Notes: a model not told the origin generated them from the letters alone. Numbered from the stretch's first letter, positions 1 through 12,103 are shown. The stretch: DNA of 64,000 nucleotides from Pyropia yezoensis (GCA_009829735.1 CM020618.1:38602894-38666893), one strand, 5' to 3'. Numbers and translations are program-made.

Positions 1-2750
1 GCCGCATGCGCGCAGGCTGGCACGCCGAGCTCGAAGTCGTCAGCCCCAGGGTGCCGATGGCCGCCATTGTACGGCTGTCAAAGTCGGACAGCGCCGCGAC
101 GACCTCCAACAATGTTGACGCTTTCTTGTCCGAAACGACTTGTTTAGTTTGCCTGTTTAGCGACTCGCAGGCGTTTGTGTTGTCAGGACTCGCGAGAAGC
201 TCATACTTGTTGAGCTTCCCGCCACTCTTAGGGAAAGCCGCGAAAAGGGCGGCCTCATTGCTTAACTGCCACTTGATAATGTTCGCTTTTTTGCCGCCGC
301 CCGCCTGCTTGTACTGGACCGCCAATGCGGACAGCTGCTGGCGCACGGCTACCGCGCCGCCCTCGGCATAGGCATCGCGCAGCTGCACTATGGCCTTGAA
401 GAACGGGGTCGTTCAGGTTGTTCCCTCATGGGCCCAGAAGGAATCGCTTAAAGTGGACGGCGCAACCGACTACCCGCCCGGCGTAGTCCGCCGGCGTCCC
501 ACCAAAAACGCGGCAGAGGCCCTGTGTAAAACCTAAGTGCTGGGCCGTCTCAAAGTCCATCGTCCCCGACACAAACGGGGTCTTCCTGCTGCTTGTCCCC
601 CCTCCCGCCGAATGGCCACTCGGACACCAGAGCCCGCAAGCCCGTGATCGGCTGCCGAAGAGAAGTAGAACTCGAAAATCTCCTCGTACATGGATGCGGT
701 CTTTTCAATCATCATCGCTCGGAGAAGAGCCACAGCTCGGTTTAGCGACGGCACAAAGGATCTGTGGGAAGAATTTGCACACAGTAACGGTCAGTTCCTG
801 CATATGCCAAGGCCGCCAATCTTACATGCTCGTCGTAGCCAAACCATACGCCTGCCGAAGGCCACCGGCGCGAATGAACCCCTCCCCTTGTACAAGATAA
901 CGTACATGATAGAAAAGTGGTGCCAATCGAAGGCCTGCTTGCCCGCCTCACGGATGGCATAGGCCTCGACGCCGTCCTTGGCCGAACCAGGGGTAACGAC
1001 CCCAAAAGTTGAGTCGGCTTCAAAGAACCGCACTGTCCCCGACATCTCTGCTTGCTTTTCATTCTGTAGCACCACGACCGTATATTCCTGCTTCTGGATG
1101 ATGGCACTGGCGTAGTCGTGCTGGTAGCCGGCACGGCGGCAGAGGTCCGCGACGCCTACCAAATCTTGCCCAAAATGATGAGCTGCCGAGCGTGCCGAAT
1201 GCCGTAGCTTACGTACAAAAGAGCTCCCGGCCTGTGAACCGCCGCTCGCGTCACCGATTGATTCCTATGAAAAGAAAAAACAGCATACAGCCGCAGGCGT
1301 GTCAGTGTCAGTGAGACTGCACGCCTGGGTCACGATCATTGACTCTCCCCCGGCGTGCGAAAAAAAAAAAAAGGGGGGAAACGTCAATCATACCTGGAAG
1401 GCTCGAATGGACAGAGATGGGTTACCTTGAACCACGTTGCGCACAAGGTCACCGGATGGCTTGCAGACGGGAACACGTGGGAGTGTGTACCACGAAGCAA
1501 GATGATCACGCGTACTGTACTGTCGGGCGCCGCCGCAGCTGGTATCAAGAGCTCCACACGAACGGGACACGTCCAGCCCCCGGACTGCTGCAGGGGTGGC
1601 AACTCACCCCCATGCCGCCGACACGTTTTCTCCTTATCCCGCTTGCCGGCGATGTAGCTGCACTTGTCAGATGACTCGAGCTTATCGGTGCCGTGCCTCA
1701 TCCAGGACTGCACCCGGTCTGCGTCCACTCCCGAATATATGGCCATGTCCATGTGCCCATTCTTTCTGGAGGGAGGGTCTCCTAGACGCCAGTAAGAGCA
1801 GCCCACAAAGGCCCGCCGAGCACCCGTGGAAAAGACTAACACGGCGTGGCCGCCGCAAGGGCAGTCGTCCTCGCCAATGTACGAGCAGCCGCTGCCGATC
1901 TTTTGCACTGCCACAAAGAAGCCTGTTGCAGTCGTAGCCGAAACAATATAAAAATAAGACACGTATGGCCCAAAGTGTCAGAAATGCCCCGCGCATTCCG
2001 GCGGTCGGATGCAGCTGGTGCGCCGCGCAGAAAAAAGAATAAAAAGCGGAGAAGAGGCTGGGGTCAGTGTGTTCTCACGTACCAATGATGTCTTGTGTAC
2101 TAGTCGCTCAGGGTCGTCCTTATCCTCGCACATCTGCATTGCTGCAATCTACGTCGGGTTGTCAAAGTAGACCGTTGTGAGCGCCAGATTGGCCACGGCA
2201 GCTGGCATCAACGAGCACGCCAGCGGGGGAATGCACGTCCGCTTCCGTGCGGAGTAGCGCTTCCAGCGTCCAGAAATATTCACCATCGTAGACCCCGCAC
2301 CCTTGGGCGCACCCCACGTGTTGGGGCCGTCCTTAAACCAGTTTTCAGTGGCACCAGCCGTCAGATCGAGAACGTGGGCAACGCCGTCCTCGCTGGAGCA
2401 TAGGTACCTGTCCGTGTTGTCTCCGTGAAGGACCACCGGTTCTACTATTTTTTTTTTCGCTGACCTACGGAGAAAAGGACAAAAACAACCAGAACAAAAG
2501 AAAACGTATGACAACGATGGCGGCGCGTCAGAAAAGCAAGAAGAGGTACGTGAACAATGGAGGGATACAGCTGACGAGCACACCTGCGCGGTGATCACCC
2601 AAACTATCCACATTCACCTACCCGGTACCGACCAGACTCCTCCCGTTGAAGCAAAAGCACAGGCTCCGGCTCTGCTGTCTCCGGTCGCTGTGGTGCCTCG
2701 ACCGTCGGTGCCACTTCCGGCGTCGCCGAATCGGCCGCATTTGAATCCAT
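1..2750 (-). pseudogene. MULE-type transposase gene, copy 1 (partial)
   Basis: This is the minus-strand MULE transposase described at 8455-11479, seen here without its last about 90 codons, which lie outside the window. The N-terminal exon (ATG near 2750), the zinc-ribbon-like exon (1962-1384), the exon with the first catalytic Asp (about 1264-791) and the exon with the second Asp (754-about 533) are in the same order and spacing as in copy 2. The two single-base homopolymer differences shift the reading frame between about 405 and 608 relative to copy 2, so the DDE core is not open here in the form seen there. These could be real mutations or sequencing errors in G/C runs. Together with an in-frame TGA and TAG shared by both copies, this makes a functional product unlikely. 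Confidence 0.7.
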
Positions 2751-2842
2751 CACAATAGTCACGACGCGGATGGGGGCGGTGCAGGGTTGCGCAACGTGCC
2801 GGTGAACAACAGGGGCAGCACGAGGGAAAGCGACCGCCGTCA
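1..2842. repeat. Segmental duplicate of 8730-11571
   Basis: Read base by base, this block matches 8730-11571 almost perfectly. I saw only a one-base G-run difference near position 405 and a one-base C-run difference near position 608, which cancel in length. The block starts at the window edge, so its left end is unknown. It ends exactly where the first N gap begins, at a point where the other copy simply continues. Either a recent duplication or an assembly duplicate placed beside a gap would look like this. Confidence 0.95.
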
Positions 2843-3342
2843 NNNNNNNNNNNNNNNNNNNNNNNNNNNNNNNNNNNNNNNNNNNNNNNNNNNNNNNNNN
2901 NNNNNNNNNNNNNNNNNNNNNNNNNNNNNNNNNNNNNNNNNNNNNNNNNNNNNNNNNNNNNNNNNNNNNNNNNNNNNNNNNNNNNNNNNNNNNNNNNNNN
3001 NNNNNNNNNNNNNNNNNNNNNNNNNNNNNNNNNNNNNNNNNNNNNNNNNNNNNNNNNNNNNNNNNNNNNNNNNNNNNNNNNNNNNNNNNNNNNNNNNNNN
3101 NNNNNNNNNNNNNNNNNNNNNNNNNNNNNNNNNNNNNNNNNNNNNNNNNNNNNNNNNNNNNNNNNNNNNNNNNNNNNNNNNNNNNNNNNNNNNNNNNNNN
3201 NNNNNNNNNNNNNNNNNNNNNNNNNNNNNNNNNNNNNNNNNNNNNNNNNNNNNNNNNNNNNNNNNNNNNNNNNNNNNNNNNNNNNNNNNNNNNNNNNNNN
3301 NNNNNNNNNNNNNNNNNNNNNNNNNNNNNNNNNNNNNNNNNN
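2843..3342. other. Assembly gap (500 N)
   Basis: Exactly 500 N, the usual placeholder for a gap of unknown length. It borders the duplicated MULE block, so the true distance and order across it are uncertain. Confidence 0.99.
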
Positions 3343-3925
3343 TGGGCTCGGAAACGCCGCAGGCTCCAGACCGCGTCAGGGAGCTTTCGACGCTGCCCCA
3401 CACAAGTTGGAATTTCATGGCGGCTTGCCATTGGACGAGCAAAGAGCAGTTGATCCACAGAGGATCTCCCATTTTCTCGTGTTGTGGGAACCGCGGGACG
3501 TTGATTGTTCGTGTCAGAAACAGAGTCGTCTGCCTTCTTTTCGGCAATGACGTGAGGTCACTCTGCAGAGACCCATGTCCGACTGATCGCCTTCTCACCA
3601 TGGCACACGCACCGGCCACTTCGAAAAGGAGGCTGGGCTAGCCTCTGCGTCCTCGTGGCGCGCCTGTATCGACTTGGTGACTTCGTGGGGCCTCGGAGCG
3701 GATGGGTCTCCCTCCGACGCTCCAGACGAGCGTCCTATCGCAAAATTCGCCACGGAACACGATGTACAAGATAGTTTGGCACCCTGTTTTTACGGTGATC
3801 TCCAGCGTGAGGCCAGAAGCACCCATTGACCACTGGCAGCTACCAGATGCTTTTTCTTCCGGGTGCACGCACCGTCGTTCCCCACCCTGTCCTCCACCCA
3901 CATCCACCACCGTCGTCCCCCCACC
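3343..3925. other. No recognisable gene
   Basis: Mixed-composition sequence after the gap. Short open frames exist on both strands but none shows a domain, a convincing start context or splice sites. A short stretch at 3710-3860 is less GC-rich than what follows. I see nothing else in it. Confidence 0.5.
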
Positions 3926-4172
3926 ATCATCGCCACCCCGGCGTGCCGTTGCGGCCACACCCGGGTGGCGGCAGGCACGGCGACGCGGCGGCCGCCGCCG
4001 GCGGTGGCGGTGGCGGTGGCGGTGGCGGTGGCGGTGGCGGTGGCGGTGGCGGTGGCGGTGGCGGAGGCGGTGGCGGTGGCGGTGGCGGTGGCGGTGGCGG
4101 TGGCGGTTGTGGGGCGGTTGGTGGCGGGGAGGGGGGTGGCGGTGGCGGTGGCGGTGGCGGTGGCGGGGTGGC

Positions 4173-4204
<32 letters not shown>

Positions 4205-4370
4205 GGCGGTTGGTGGCGGGGAGGGGGGTGGCGGTGGCGGTGGCGGTGGCGGTGGCGGTGGAGGTGGTGGGGCGGTTGGTGGCGGGGAGGGGGGTGGCGG
4301 TGGCGGTGGCGGTGGCGTTGGCGGTGGCGGTGGTGGAGCGGTTGGTGGCGGGGAGGAGGGTGGCGGCGGC
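3926..4370. repeat. (GGTGGC)n array with higher-order unit
   Basis: A hexanucleotide GGTGGC array starts near 4001. A G-rich 'spacer' containing GCGGTTGGTGGCGGGGA interrupts it four times (near 4114, 4206, 4272 and 4339), giving a higher-order period of roughly 65-90 bp. The array is open in several frames on both strands (Gly runs, Arg-Trp, Ala-Thr, His-Arg or Pro runs), which is expected for a hexamer repeat and is not evidence of coding. Confidence 0.9.
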
Positions 4371-5935
4371 GACGATGGCGCGGACGATGGCTGGAAGGAG
4401 GCGATGCGGCAGCTGGTGCGGCGGCCGAGAGCGGTCGGCGCCGCCGCCGCCGCCGACGGCAAGCGCATCGCCGACGGCCGCGGCGGCGTTGGCCGGGACC
4501 CGTCGGGGTCGCACTCGCTGCCCTTCCCCGCCGGCCGCGTTGGGGGGAGGACCGCCGCGACGCGGGGGGCAGGCGCCAGGGGGGGGGGGGGGCGGGGGGG
4601 GCCGGCATGGGGGGGGGGGGGCCGGGGTGGCCGGCATGGGGGGGGGGGGGTACACCACGCCCGGCACGCCCGGCGGCGGCGGCGGGGGCGGGGGGGGGGC
4701 GTGCCCGGGGGCCGCCCAGACCTCAGCGCCGCGGGCCCCCTCTTCTCGCGGCTGCAACGGTCGGGGGGGGGGGCGGCGCTTGCGTCGTTGGGCACCCCGC
4801 CGGGTGCGGGGAGCGCGGCGGGCGCTCCGCAGTTGGGGGGGGGGGGGGGGGGGGAGGGAGGCGCCGCCGCCGCCGCTGCCGCTGCCGCCTGCGGCGGCGG
4901 TGTCGGCGGCCGGCTGGGTGGCGCGGCGGTCGCTCCCGACGGTGGTGGCGGCAGCGGTGGCGGCGGCCGGGGGGGTGCCGCCAGAGGGGGAGGGGGGGGA
5001 GGTGAGGGCGGAGGGGGGGAAGGGGGTGCACCTGGGGGGGATCTGCTCAGGGTCGACGCCATTGCCGCCGTTGCGGCAGAGGAAGCGGTCGAGTGAGGGG
5101 GCGGTGGCAGCGGTCCGGAGGCATGGTCTTGGTGGGAAGGGAGGGGCCGGGAAGGGGGGCGGGGGCGGGCTGTGCGCCATGCGACAAAAAAAAAGGAAGA
5201 CACCGCCACCGCCGTGTATACCCTCGAGGGTCCAGGGGCGCGGGGGGGGGGCGGGGGGGGGGGGGTCACGGGGGCGGGCGCCGTGCCCCCCCGGCCGCGC
5301 GCGCTCCCCGCCCGGCGGCTGCGGTGGGGGGGGAGGCCGCCCGCGCGCCCGCGGGTGCCAAGGCTGTGGCCTCCCTTTTGTCGCCGCCGCTGCCGCACCC
5401 AGGCGGGCTGCGAGGTGAGGGCGAGGGGGCGGCGGCCGTCGCCTCGGCGGCATCGGCGGCAGCTGCGGCGGTGGCGGTGGCGCCCGCCTCGCGCGTGCGG
5501 GGGGGGGAGGTGGCCCTCACGGCGCCCGAGGAGGTGCCACCGCCGCCAACCGCATCCACCAAGTCCAGCGCCGCGGTCGCCGCACCCCCCACCCCTGCTA
5601 CGGCAGCTGTCCCCGTCACCCCCGACGCGGCCGCCGCGGCCGCGACTCCCGCCGCCGTCGCCCGTTGTGTGCGCAAGCGGCCGCCGCTGCCACGGACGGG
5701 CGGCCCCGAGCGCGGGCGCCCGGTGGAGCCGGCGGCCGCGCGCGCCGAGGCGGCACAGCAGCCGGCAACGTCGCCGTCGCCCCGTGCCACCACCCACGAG
5801 GGGGGCGCCCGGCGGCAGGGGGAAGTCGCCCCGTCCCTCTACGAGCCAACCTCCGCGGCGCCTCCACAGCCGTTCTCCACCATCACGAACAGCCACGAAG
5901 CGGGCCTATCACAACAACGCAAGAAGAAATAGAAG
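4371..5935. other. GC-extreme low-complexity region, coding status undecided
   Basis: Long runs of G (4578-4650, 4837-4856, 5240-5270) alternate with GCC/GCG-rich sequence. Very long open frames exist on both strands because stop codons are rare at this composition. The most protein-like stretch is on the plus strand from about 5500 to the stop at 5932: an Ala/Pro/Thr-rich tail ending in a basic Lys-Lys-Lys terminus. However, the minus strand is equally open there. No domain, no clear start and no splice pair could be fixed, so I do not call a gene. Confidence 0.4.
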
Positions 5936-6710
5936 ATTTACAACAGTTGGGCTAAGAAAAAGACCCTGCGGTGGCGACCCCACCACCCCTACATCCCCGC
6001 CTACCCCTAGCCCCCCCCCCCCCTGCCTAACAGCCGCCTTCCCCCCAGCACGAAGCTCCTCCCAGCACAAGCCACGCCCCAGTACCCAACCAAGAAGCAC
6101 GACCACGAGCTCTCTGCGGCCATCCCCTTCCCCCCCCCCACGTCGTGCTCCTCTTACCGTCATCCCAACACAGCCGGCACCATCATCGCCGACCCCCCCC
6201 GCTCCTAACAAGACGACAACAGCTGTCCCCTCCTCCGGCCCCCATTAGCACGCCAACGCAGTCGTTGCGTCCACCCCCCCAACCACTCCTACACCACGAC
6301 GGACGAGGACAATCAGCGTCCCCAGAAGTGGCACCTTCACGGCCGCCACTCCTTCCCCTCCCATAACCCCACCGCGCAGCAGCGATGGTCACCACCCCTC
6401 CCAGCCACAATCGCTGTCGCCGCTCGCCTGCACCCCAAGAGCACAATCGCCGCCGCCGCCACCCCCATCCCTTTGTCGTCACAACCGGGGGCGGCCACGA
6501 GCACCACCGCGGCGGAAGACCGTCGCGGAAGATGGCCACAGCGACGACATCCCCGCAACCGTCCCCGTCCACGACCGCCCCAGCCCACCGCCGCCAACGC
6601 CGCAGTCCCGTGCACCTGCCAAACAGCCACGGCGACCAGCCATAACGCTTGCCCACCACTTCAACGCTACGGGAAAAGAGAACATGGGAAAACTAGTGGC
6701 TGTCGAGCCT
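5936..6710. other. C-rich stretch without recognisable gene
   Basis: The plus strand is strongly C-rich (CCCC and CACC runs), so forward frames read as Pro/His/Thr-rich and reverse frames as Gly/Trp-rich. No domain, start context or RNA gene was seen. It could be an intron or UTR of an unresolved neighbour. Confidence 0.4.
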
Positions 6711-8454
6711 TCATCGGTCGATCTCAAGAATTATCGCGATGTGCCAGGAAATGTACAAGGTAGACTTTGAATGCTTGCAGATCCCATTCACACTGGGTCT
6801 CTTAGGAACGGGCCTCGATCGATCGCGGAGAAGGGGCCACCAGGCAAGCAGCCAACTCGCATCAAATATGGACATCTCCTGTGAGGACTGGCCTGGGTCA
6901 AAGGCACTCACCAAAGTACCGGAAGCAGGTCCAGGCACGTGGACAGGCCTGGGCTGCCATTGGCTGCCCACGCCCTGCGACTTGGTGGTCCACCTCTGAC
7001 ATGAGAAACGCCGCAGCCCCGTGTCCGGGCATTTTATAGAAAAGCACGATATGTGCGGAAACAAGGGGCTTGACCACCCCCGGACAGAAACCGAGAAGAA
7101 AAAGAATTCCAGGCGTGCAACGTAGCAGCGTCTGGAATCCACCACATGCGCCGCCGCTGCTGGGTGCATCAGCGCCCTCTGTAAGCCTCCGACAGACCGA
7201 GCGCCTATCGCCTTCTGACCAACTTGCCCTTTGACACGATGCGCCGTACAGCTGCACCCAGTCCCAGTTGCCCGGGCAAGACCCTCCGCTCCGTTTTCCT
7301 ACTTCAACCCTCCACTCAATAGGGTCCGCTCCGCGAGCTGCTCGCTCCCATCGGTTCCCCCAGCCTCTCTACCACACCGCCGCGCCCCATCACGCATTTC
7401 CTGCCCTCCACGATGCGTGGCCGCCTCGCTTGTTTTCTACACGTCTGCTTCCGCACCACATCTCTCTCCGCTGGCCGGGCTGCCCCATCAAGGTGTATCC
7501 TCGAGGCGTTTCGTGATCGTTCAAGTCGATGCAATCATGACGCGGCTTCCGCTGGTTTACCAGCCACAATACCTACGTACGTGCCACCTCCTCACTACCC
7601 CTCTGATTACATTTTCTGCGGAACCACGTTGCCCACACGTCACTGTAGTCGCCGCGATCCTGGTAACTTCTCGCTGGTGCTCCCCCCCCCACCCTATCTC
7701 GCTGTGGCTACCGCAGCTCTGTTGGCATCCTTAGCATCTGCCAACTTTTCTGCGGCACTGACGTATCAGGTCCCCCCGCGCCCGTTGCGATAGCTCTGCC
7801 TTGGCTCACACTTTTCAATCTCTCTCTCTGATTTGGCTGTTGGGCCTCCACTCTTTTCTCACTAACAACAGAGTGGCTGGCGGCTGACGGTCTCCAGCTC
7901 CACGTCGCAGCGCCAGGGGGAAGTGTTGGGCGCCCGCCGCACACGGGGACGGGAGCGCGAGGGCGACACTGCGGGGGGGCGGGCGGTCGGCGCTTTTGCG
8001 TCCGTCGCAGGGGGACTCCTTCACTTCCCTGGCTAGACCGGGTGAGGGGGGGAAGAGTGGGGGAGGGGAGCGGGGAAAAGGGGGGGGGGGGAAGGAGGGG
8101 GGTCATGCTTTTTGGAACTCTGCTCTCCTTCGCGCTCTACCTCCTCTCTTGGACACACTGAAGGGTAACGCAAGACCTGCACAGGACATTGAGTCAACTA
8201 GGCGCCCGTGTCCTCGTCTTCACCGCCGGTGTGAGACGACTGACTGTCGACGCTGCTGCCCGTGTGTCGCTATTGTCGACGGGGAGCGGCGGGATCCAGG
8301 GGTAGGTGGGGGGCCCAGCTTCCTGCATGCGGCGGACCCTATGGCTGTATGTCGAGGGACAGGGCATCTATCCTATTTGACTACCTTACATCATCAATGA
8401 GCGCATTTGCTTTCCCGTGTCTTCCCACGCCATGCCACCCTACAAAAAAAATGG
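6711..8454. other. Unresolved region with a possible minus-strand promoter and exon
   Basis: On the minus strand a TATAAAA motif (plus positions 7032-7038) precedes a short open segment (about 7005-6912). That segment ends at a good donor-like GGTGAGT, so a small first exon is possible. No domain is recognisable and no downstream exon could be fixed. From 7260 to 8450 I see only short frames on both strands and a G-rich run at 8046-8102. Confidence 0.3.
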
Positions 8455-11400
8455 TTACCGCGTGTCGCCGCCGCCAGCGCCAGAACCACCAGCTTGTTGC
8501 TCCGTTTCACCGGAGCTCGCTGCTGACTCCTGTCGCCGAGCCTCCAAAACGACTTGAAAGGCAGCCAGTAACGCAGGGGGCGCGTTCAGGAGGCTGGCAA
8601 CGGCTCCAGCTGCGGGTCCTGCTGCGGCTGGCGCCCCCGAATTTGCGCTTTCCCGCCGCTGCTTGGAAGACTTGGGGGGCTGACCGGCGCCCGGCACGAT
8701 GTTATTCCGCTTCTTCCGCTTTATCGCCTGCCGCATGCGCGCAGGCTGGCACGCCGAGCTCGAAGTCGTCAGCCCCAGGGTGCCGATGGCCGCCATTGTA
8801 CGGCTGTCAAAGTCGGACAGCGCCGCGACGACCTCCAACAATGTTGACGCTTTCTTGTCCGAAACGACTTGTTTAGTTTGCCTGTTTAGCGACTCGCAGG
8901 CGTTTGTGTTGTCAGGACTCGCGAGAAGCTCATACTTGTTGAGCTTCCCGCCACTCTTAGGGAAAGCCGCGAAAAGGGCGGCCTCATTGCTTAACTGCCA
9001 CTTGATAATGTTCGCTTTTTTGCCGCCGCCCGCCTGCTTGTACTGGACCGCCAATGCGGACAGCTGCTGGCGCACGGCTACCGCGCCGCCCTCGGCATAG
9101 GCATCGCGCAGCTGCACTATGGCCTTGAAGAACGGGTCGTTCAGGTTGTTCCCTCATGGGCCCAGAAGGAATCGCTTAAAGTGGACGGCGCAACCGACTA
9201 CCCGCCCGGCGTAGTCCGCCGGCGTCCCACCAAAAACGCGGCAGAGGCCCTGTGTAAAACCTAAGTGCTGGGCCGTCTCAAAGTCCATCGTCCCCGACAC
9301 AAACGGGGTCTTCCTGCTGCTTGTCCCCCCTCCCGCCCGAATGGCCACTCGGACACCAGAGCCCGCAAGCCCGTGATCGGCTGCCGAAGAGAAGTAGAAC
9401 TCGAAAATCTCCTCGTACATGGATGCGGTCTTTTCAATCATCATCGCTCGGAGAAGAGCCACAGCTCGGTTTAGCGACGGCACAAAGGATCTGTGGGAAG
9501 AATTTGCACACAGTAACGGTCAGTTCCTGCATATGCCAAGGCCGCCAATCTTACATGCTCGTCGTAGCCAAACCATACGCCTGCCGAAGGCCACCGGCGC
9601 GAATGAACCCCTCCCCTTGTACAAGATAACGTACATGATAGAAAAGTGGTGCCAATCGAAGGCCTGCTTGCCCGCCTCACGGATGGCATAGGCCTCGACG
9701 CCGTCCTTGGCCGAACCAGGGGTAACGACCCCAAAAGTTGAGTCGGCTTCAAAGAACCGCACTGTCCCCGACATCTCTGCTTGCTTTTCATTCTGTAGCA
9801 CCACGACCGTATATTCCTGCTTCTGGATGATGGCACTGGCGTAGTCGTGCTGGTAGCCGGCACGGCGGCAGAGGTCCGCGACGCCTACCAAATCTTGCCC
9901 AAAATGATGAGCTGCCGAGCGTGCCGAATGCCGTAGCTTACGTACAAAAGAGCTCCCGGCCTGTGAACCGCCGCTCGCGTCACCGATTGATTCCTATGAA
10001 AAGAAAAAACAGCATACAGCCGCAGGCGTGTCAGTGTCAGTGAGACTGCACGCCTGGGTCACGATCATTGACTCTCCCCCGGCGTGCGAAAAAAAAAAAA
10101 AGGGGGGAAACGTCAATCATACCTGGAAGGCTCGAATGGACAGAGATGGGTTACCTTGAACCACGTTGCGCACAAGGTCACCGGATGGCTTGCAGACGGG
10201 AACACGTGGGAGTGTGTACCACGAAGCAAGATGATCACGCGTACTGTACTGTCGGGCGCCGCCGCAGCTGGTATCAAGAGCTCCACACGAACGGGACACG
10301 TCCAGCCCCCGGACTGCTGCAGGGGTGGCAACTCACCCCCATGCCGCCGACACGTTTTCTCCTTATCCCGCTTGCCGGCGATGTAGCTGCACTTGTCAGA
10401 TGACTCGAGCTTATCGGTGCCGTGCCTCATCCAGGACTGCACCCGGTCTGCGTCCACTCCCGAATATATGGCCATGTCCATGTGCCCATTCTTTCTGGAG
10501 GGAGGGTCTCCTAGACGCCAGTAAGAGCAGCCCACAAAGGCCCGCCGAGCACCCGTGGAAAAGACTAACACGGCGTGGCCGCCGCAAGGGCAGTCGTCCT
10601 CGCCAATGTACGAGCAGCCGCTGCCGATCTTTTGCACTGCCACAAAGAAGCCTGTTGCAGTCGTAGCCGAAACAATATAAAAATAAGACACGTATGGCCC
10701 AAAGTGTCAGAAATGCCCCGCGCATTCCGGCGGTCGGATGCAGCTGGTGCGCCGCGCAGAAAAAAGAATAAAAAGCGGAGAAGAGGCTGGGGTCAGTGTG
10801 TTCTCACGTACCAATGATGTCTTGTGTACTAGTCGCTCAGGGTCGTCCTTATCCTCGCACATCTGCATTGCTGCAATCTACGTCGGGTTGTCAAAGTAGA
10901 CCGTTGTGAGCGCCAGATTGGCCACGGCAGCTGGCATCAACGAGCACGCCAGCGGGGGAATGCACGTCCGCTTCCGTGCGGAGTAGCGCTTCCAGCGTCC
11001 AGAAATATTCACCATCGTAGACCCCGCACCCTTGGGCGCACCCCACGTGTTGGGGCCGTCCTTAAACCAGTTTTCAGTGGCACCAGCCGTCAGATCGAGA
11101 ACGTGGGCAACGCCGTCCTCGCTGGAGCATAGGTACCTGTCCGTGTTGTCTCCGTGAAGGACCACCGGTTCTACTATTTTTTTTTTCGCTGACCTACGGA
11201 GAAAAGGACAAAAACAACCAGAACAAAAGAAAACGTATGACAACGATGGCGGCGCGTCAGAAAAGCAAGAAGAGGTACGTGAACAATGGAGGGATACAGC
11301 TGACGAGCACACCTGCGCGGTGATCACCCAAACTATCCACATTCACCTACCCGGTACCGACCAGACTCCTCCCGTTGAAGCAAAAGCACAGGCTCCGGCT

Positions 11401-11479
11401 CTGCTGTCTCCGGTCGCTGTGGTGCCTCGACCGTCGGTGCCACTTCCGGCGTCGCCGAATCGGCCGCATTTGAATCCAT
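8455..11479 (-). pseudogene. Mutator-like (MULE) transposase gene, copy 2
   Basis: Several minus-strand open segments, read from high to low coordinate, give the parts of a MULE transposase in family order. A likely first exon starts at ATG 11479 and ends at a donor near 11351. A second segment lies near 11186-10882. An exon at about 10691-10155 holds two cysteine clusters (CPCGG and CPVRV) followed by GTHSH, like the FLYWCH/WRKY-GCM-type N-terminal zinc finger of MULEs. A plausible phase-0 intron (10154-9994) leads to an exon containing ADSTFG, the first catalytic Asp (near 9765). The next segment holds DFETAQ (second Asp, near 9280) and the C-x2-H motif CAVH (near 9190). The last segment holds TNACESLN, the likely catalytic Glu (near 8890), then a Lys/Arg-rich tail to the stop at 8455. 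An in-frame TGA between CAVH and TNACESLN (near 9153) and a TAG near 10880 suggest decay, unless unrecognised introns remove them. No terminal inverted repeats were identified. Confidence 0.7.
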
Positions 11480-11571
11480 CACAATAGTCACGACGCGGAT
11501 GGGGGCGGTGCAGGGTTGCGCAACGTGCCGGTGAACAACAGGGGCAGCACGAGGGAAAGCGACCGCCGTCA
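8730..11571. repeat. Segmental duplicate of 1-2842
   Basis: Second copy of the 2842-bp block, here continuous with unique sequence on both sides (MULE 3' end to the left, 11572 onward to the right). This is therefore the better supported placement. Confidence 0.95.
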
Positions 11572-12050
11572 CCGCTGAGGAGGCGGTCGGACAGCACCTG
11601 ACGTCGGTCGCTGGCTGGCACGATAGGGATGGGGTGCGACCTGGGGTGGCACCGCCCCAGCTCGCGCGCCATTTTTTTGGCGCCACCCCGGTGGGCGCCC
11701 GCCCGTTTTGACTGGCTCCTGGCCTCGTCGCAAGAATTGTGACGACCGCCTGGCGACGGAACCATACTCCAACGGAACCGAACCCCAACGCATCTCACAG
11801 GCCGCGCAACCATAATCCACCCCCCCCGCCATTGCCCCCGCCATTGCCGGGTTCCTGCCATTGCATACTGACCAATACAATTCCCTGTCACACACAGGAA
11901 ACCGAACCTCTTGGTGTCAATCGGAACCGAACCTACAGCCCTAGTTCCCGCGGGGGGGGGGGGGCGCGGTGGCGGGAGGGGAGCGGGGCGGTGGCGGGGG
12001 GACACCTGGCACGGTCGATGCCACGTTCCTTCAATCTGATTGGCTCATTT
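11572..12050. other. No recognisable gene
   Basis: The minus-strand frame running into the MULE first exon stays open here but shows no domain. It contains GC-rich inverted segments (around 11645-11695, GGTGGCACC and GGCGCCACCCC) and a short G run at 11951-11965. Nothing else can be supported. Confidence 0.4.
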
Positions 12051-12103
12051 GCCTTCGTTCTTTGGCACCTGCCTTCGTTAACTGGCCGCCAAAGAACGAA
12101 GGC
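12051..12103. repeat. 16-bp perfect inverted repeat (hairpin)
   Basis: GCCTTCGTTCTTTGGC at 12051-12066 is the exact reverse complement of GCCAAAGAACGAAGGC at 12088-12103, with a 21-nt loop. The loop itself repeats GCCTTCGTT. It could be a foldback-element remnant or an RNA hairpin. No adjacent gene explains it. Confidence 0.85.

Noticed and set aside
1359-1372. Poly-A run as a retroposon tail
   Set aside because: It lies inside a probable intron of the MULE gene and is present at the same place in both copies; no target duplication or SINE/LINE body is attached.
3638-5935. Open frames of 280-750 codons on both strands
   Set aside because: They arise from GC-only hexamer repeats and stop-poor sequence; frames on both strands are open at once and none has a domain.
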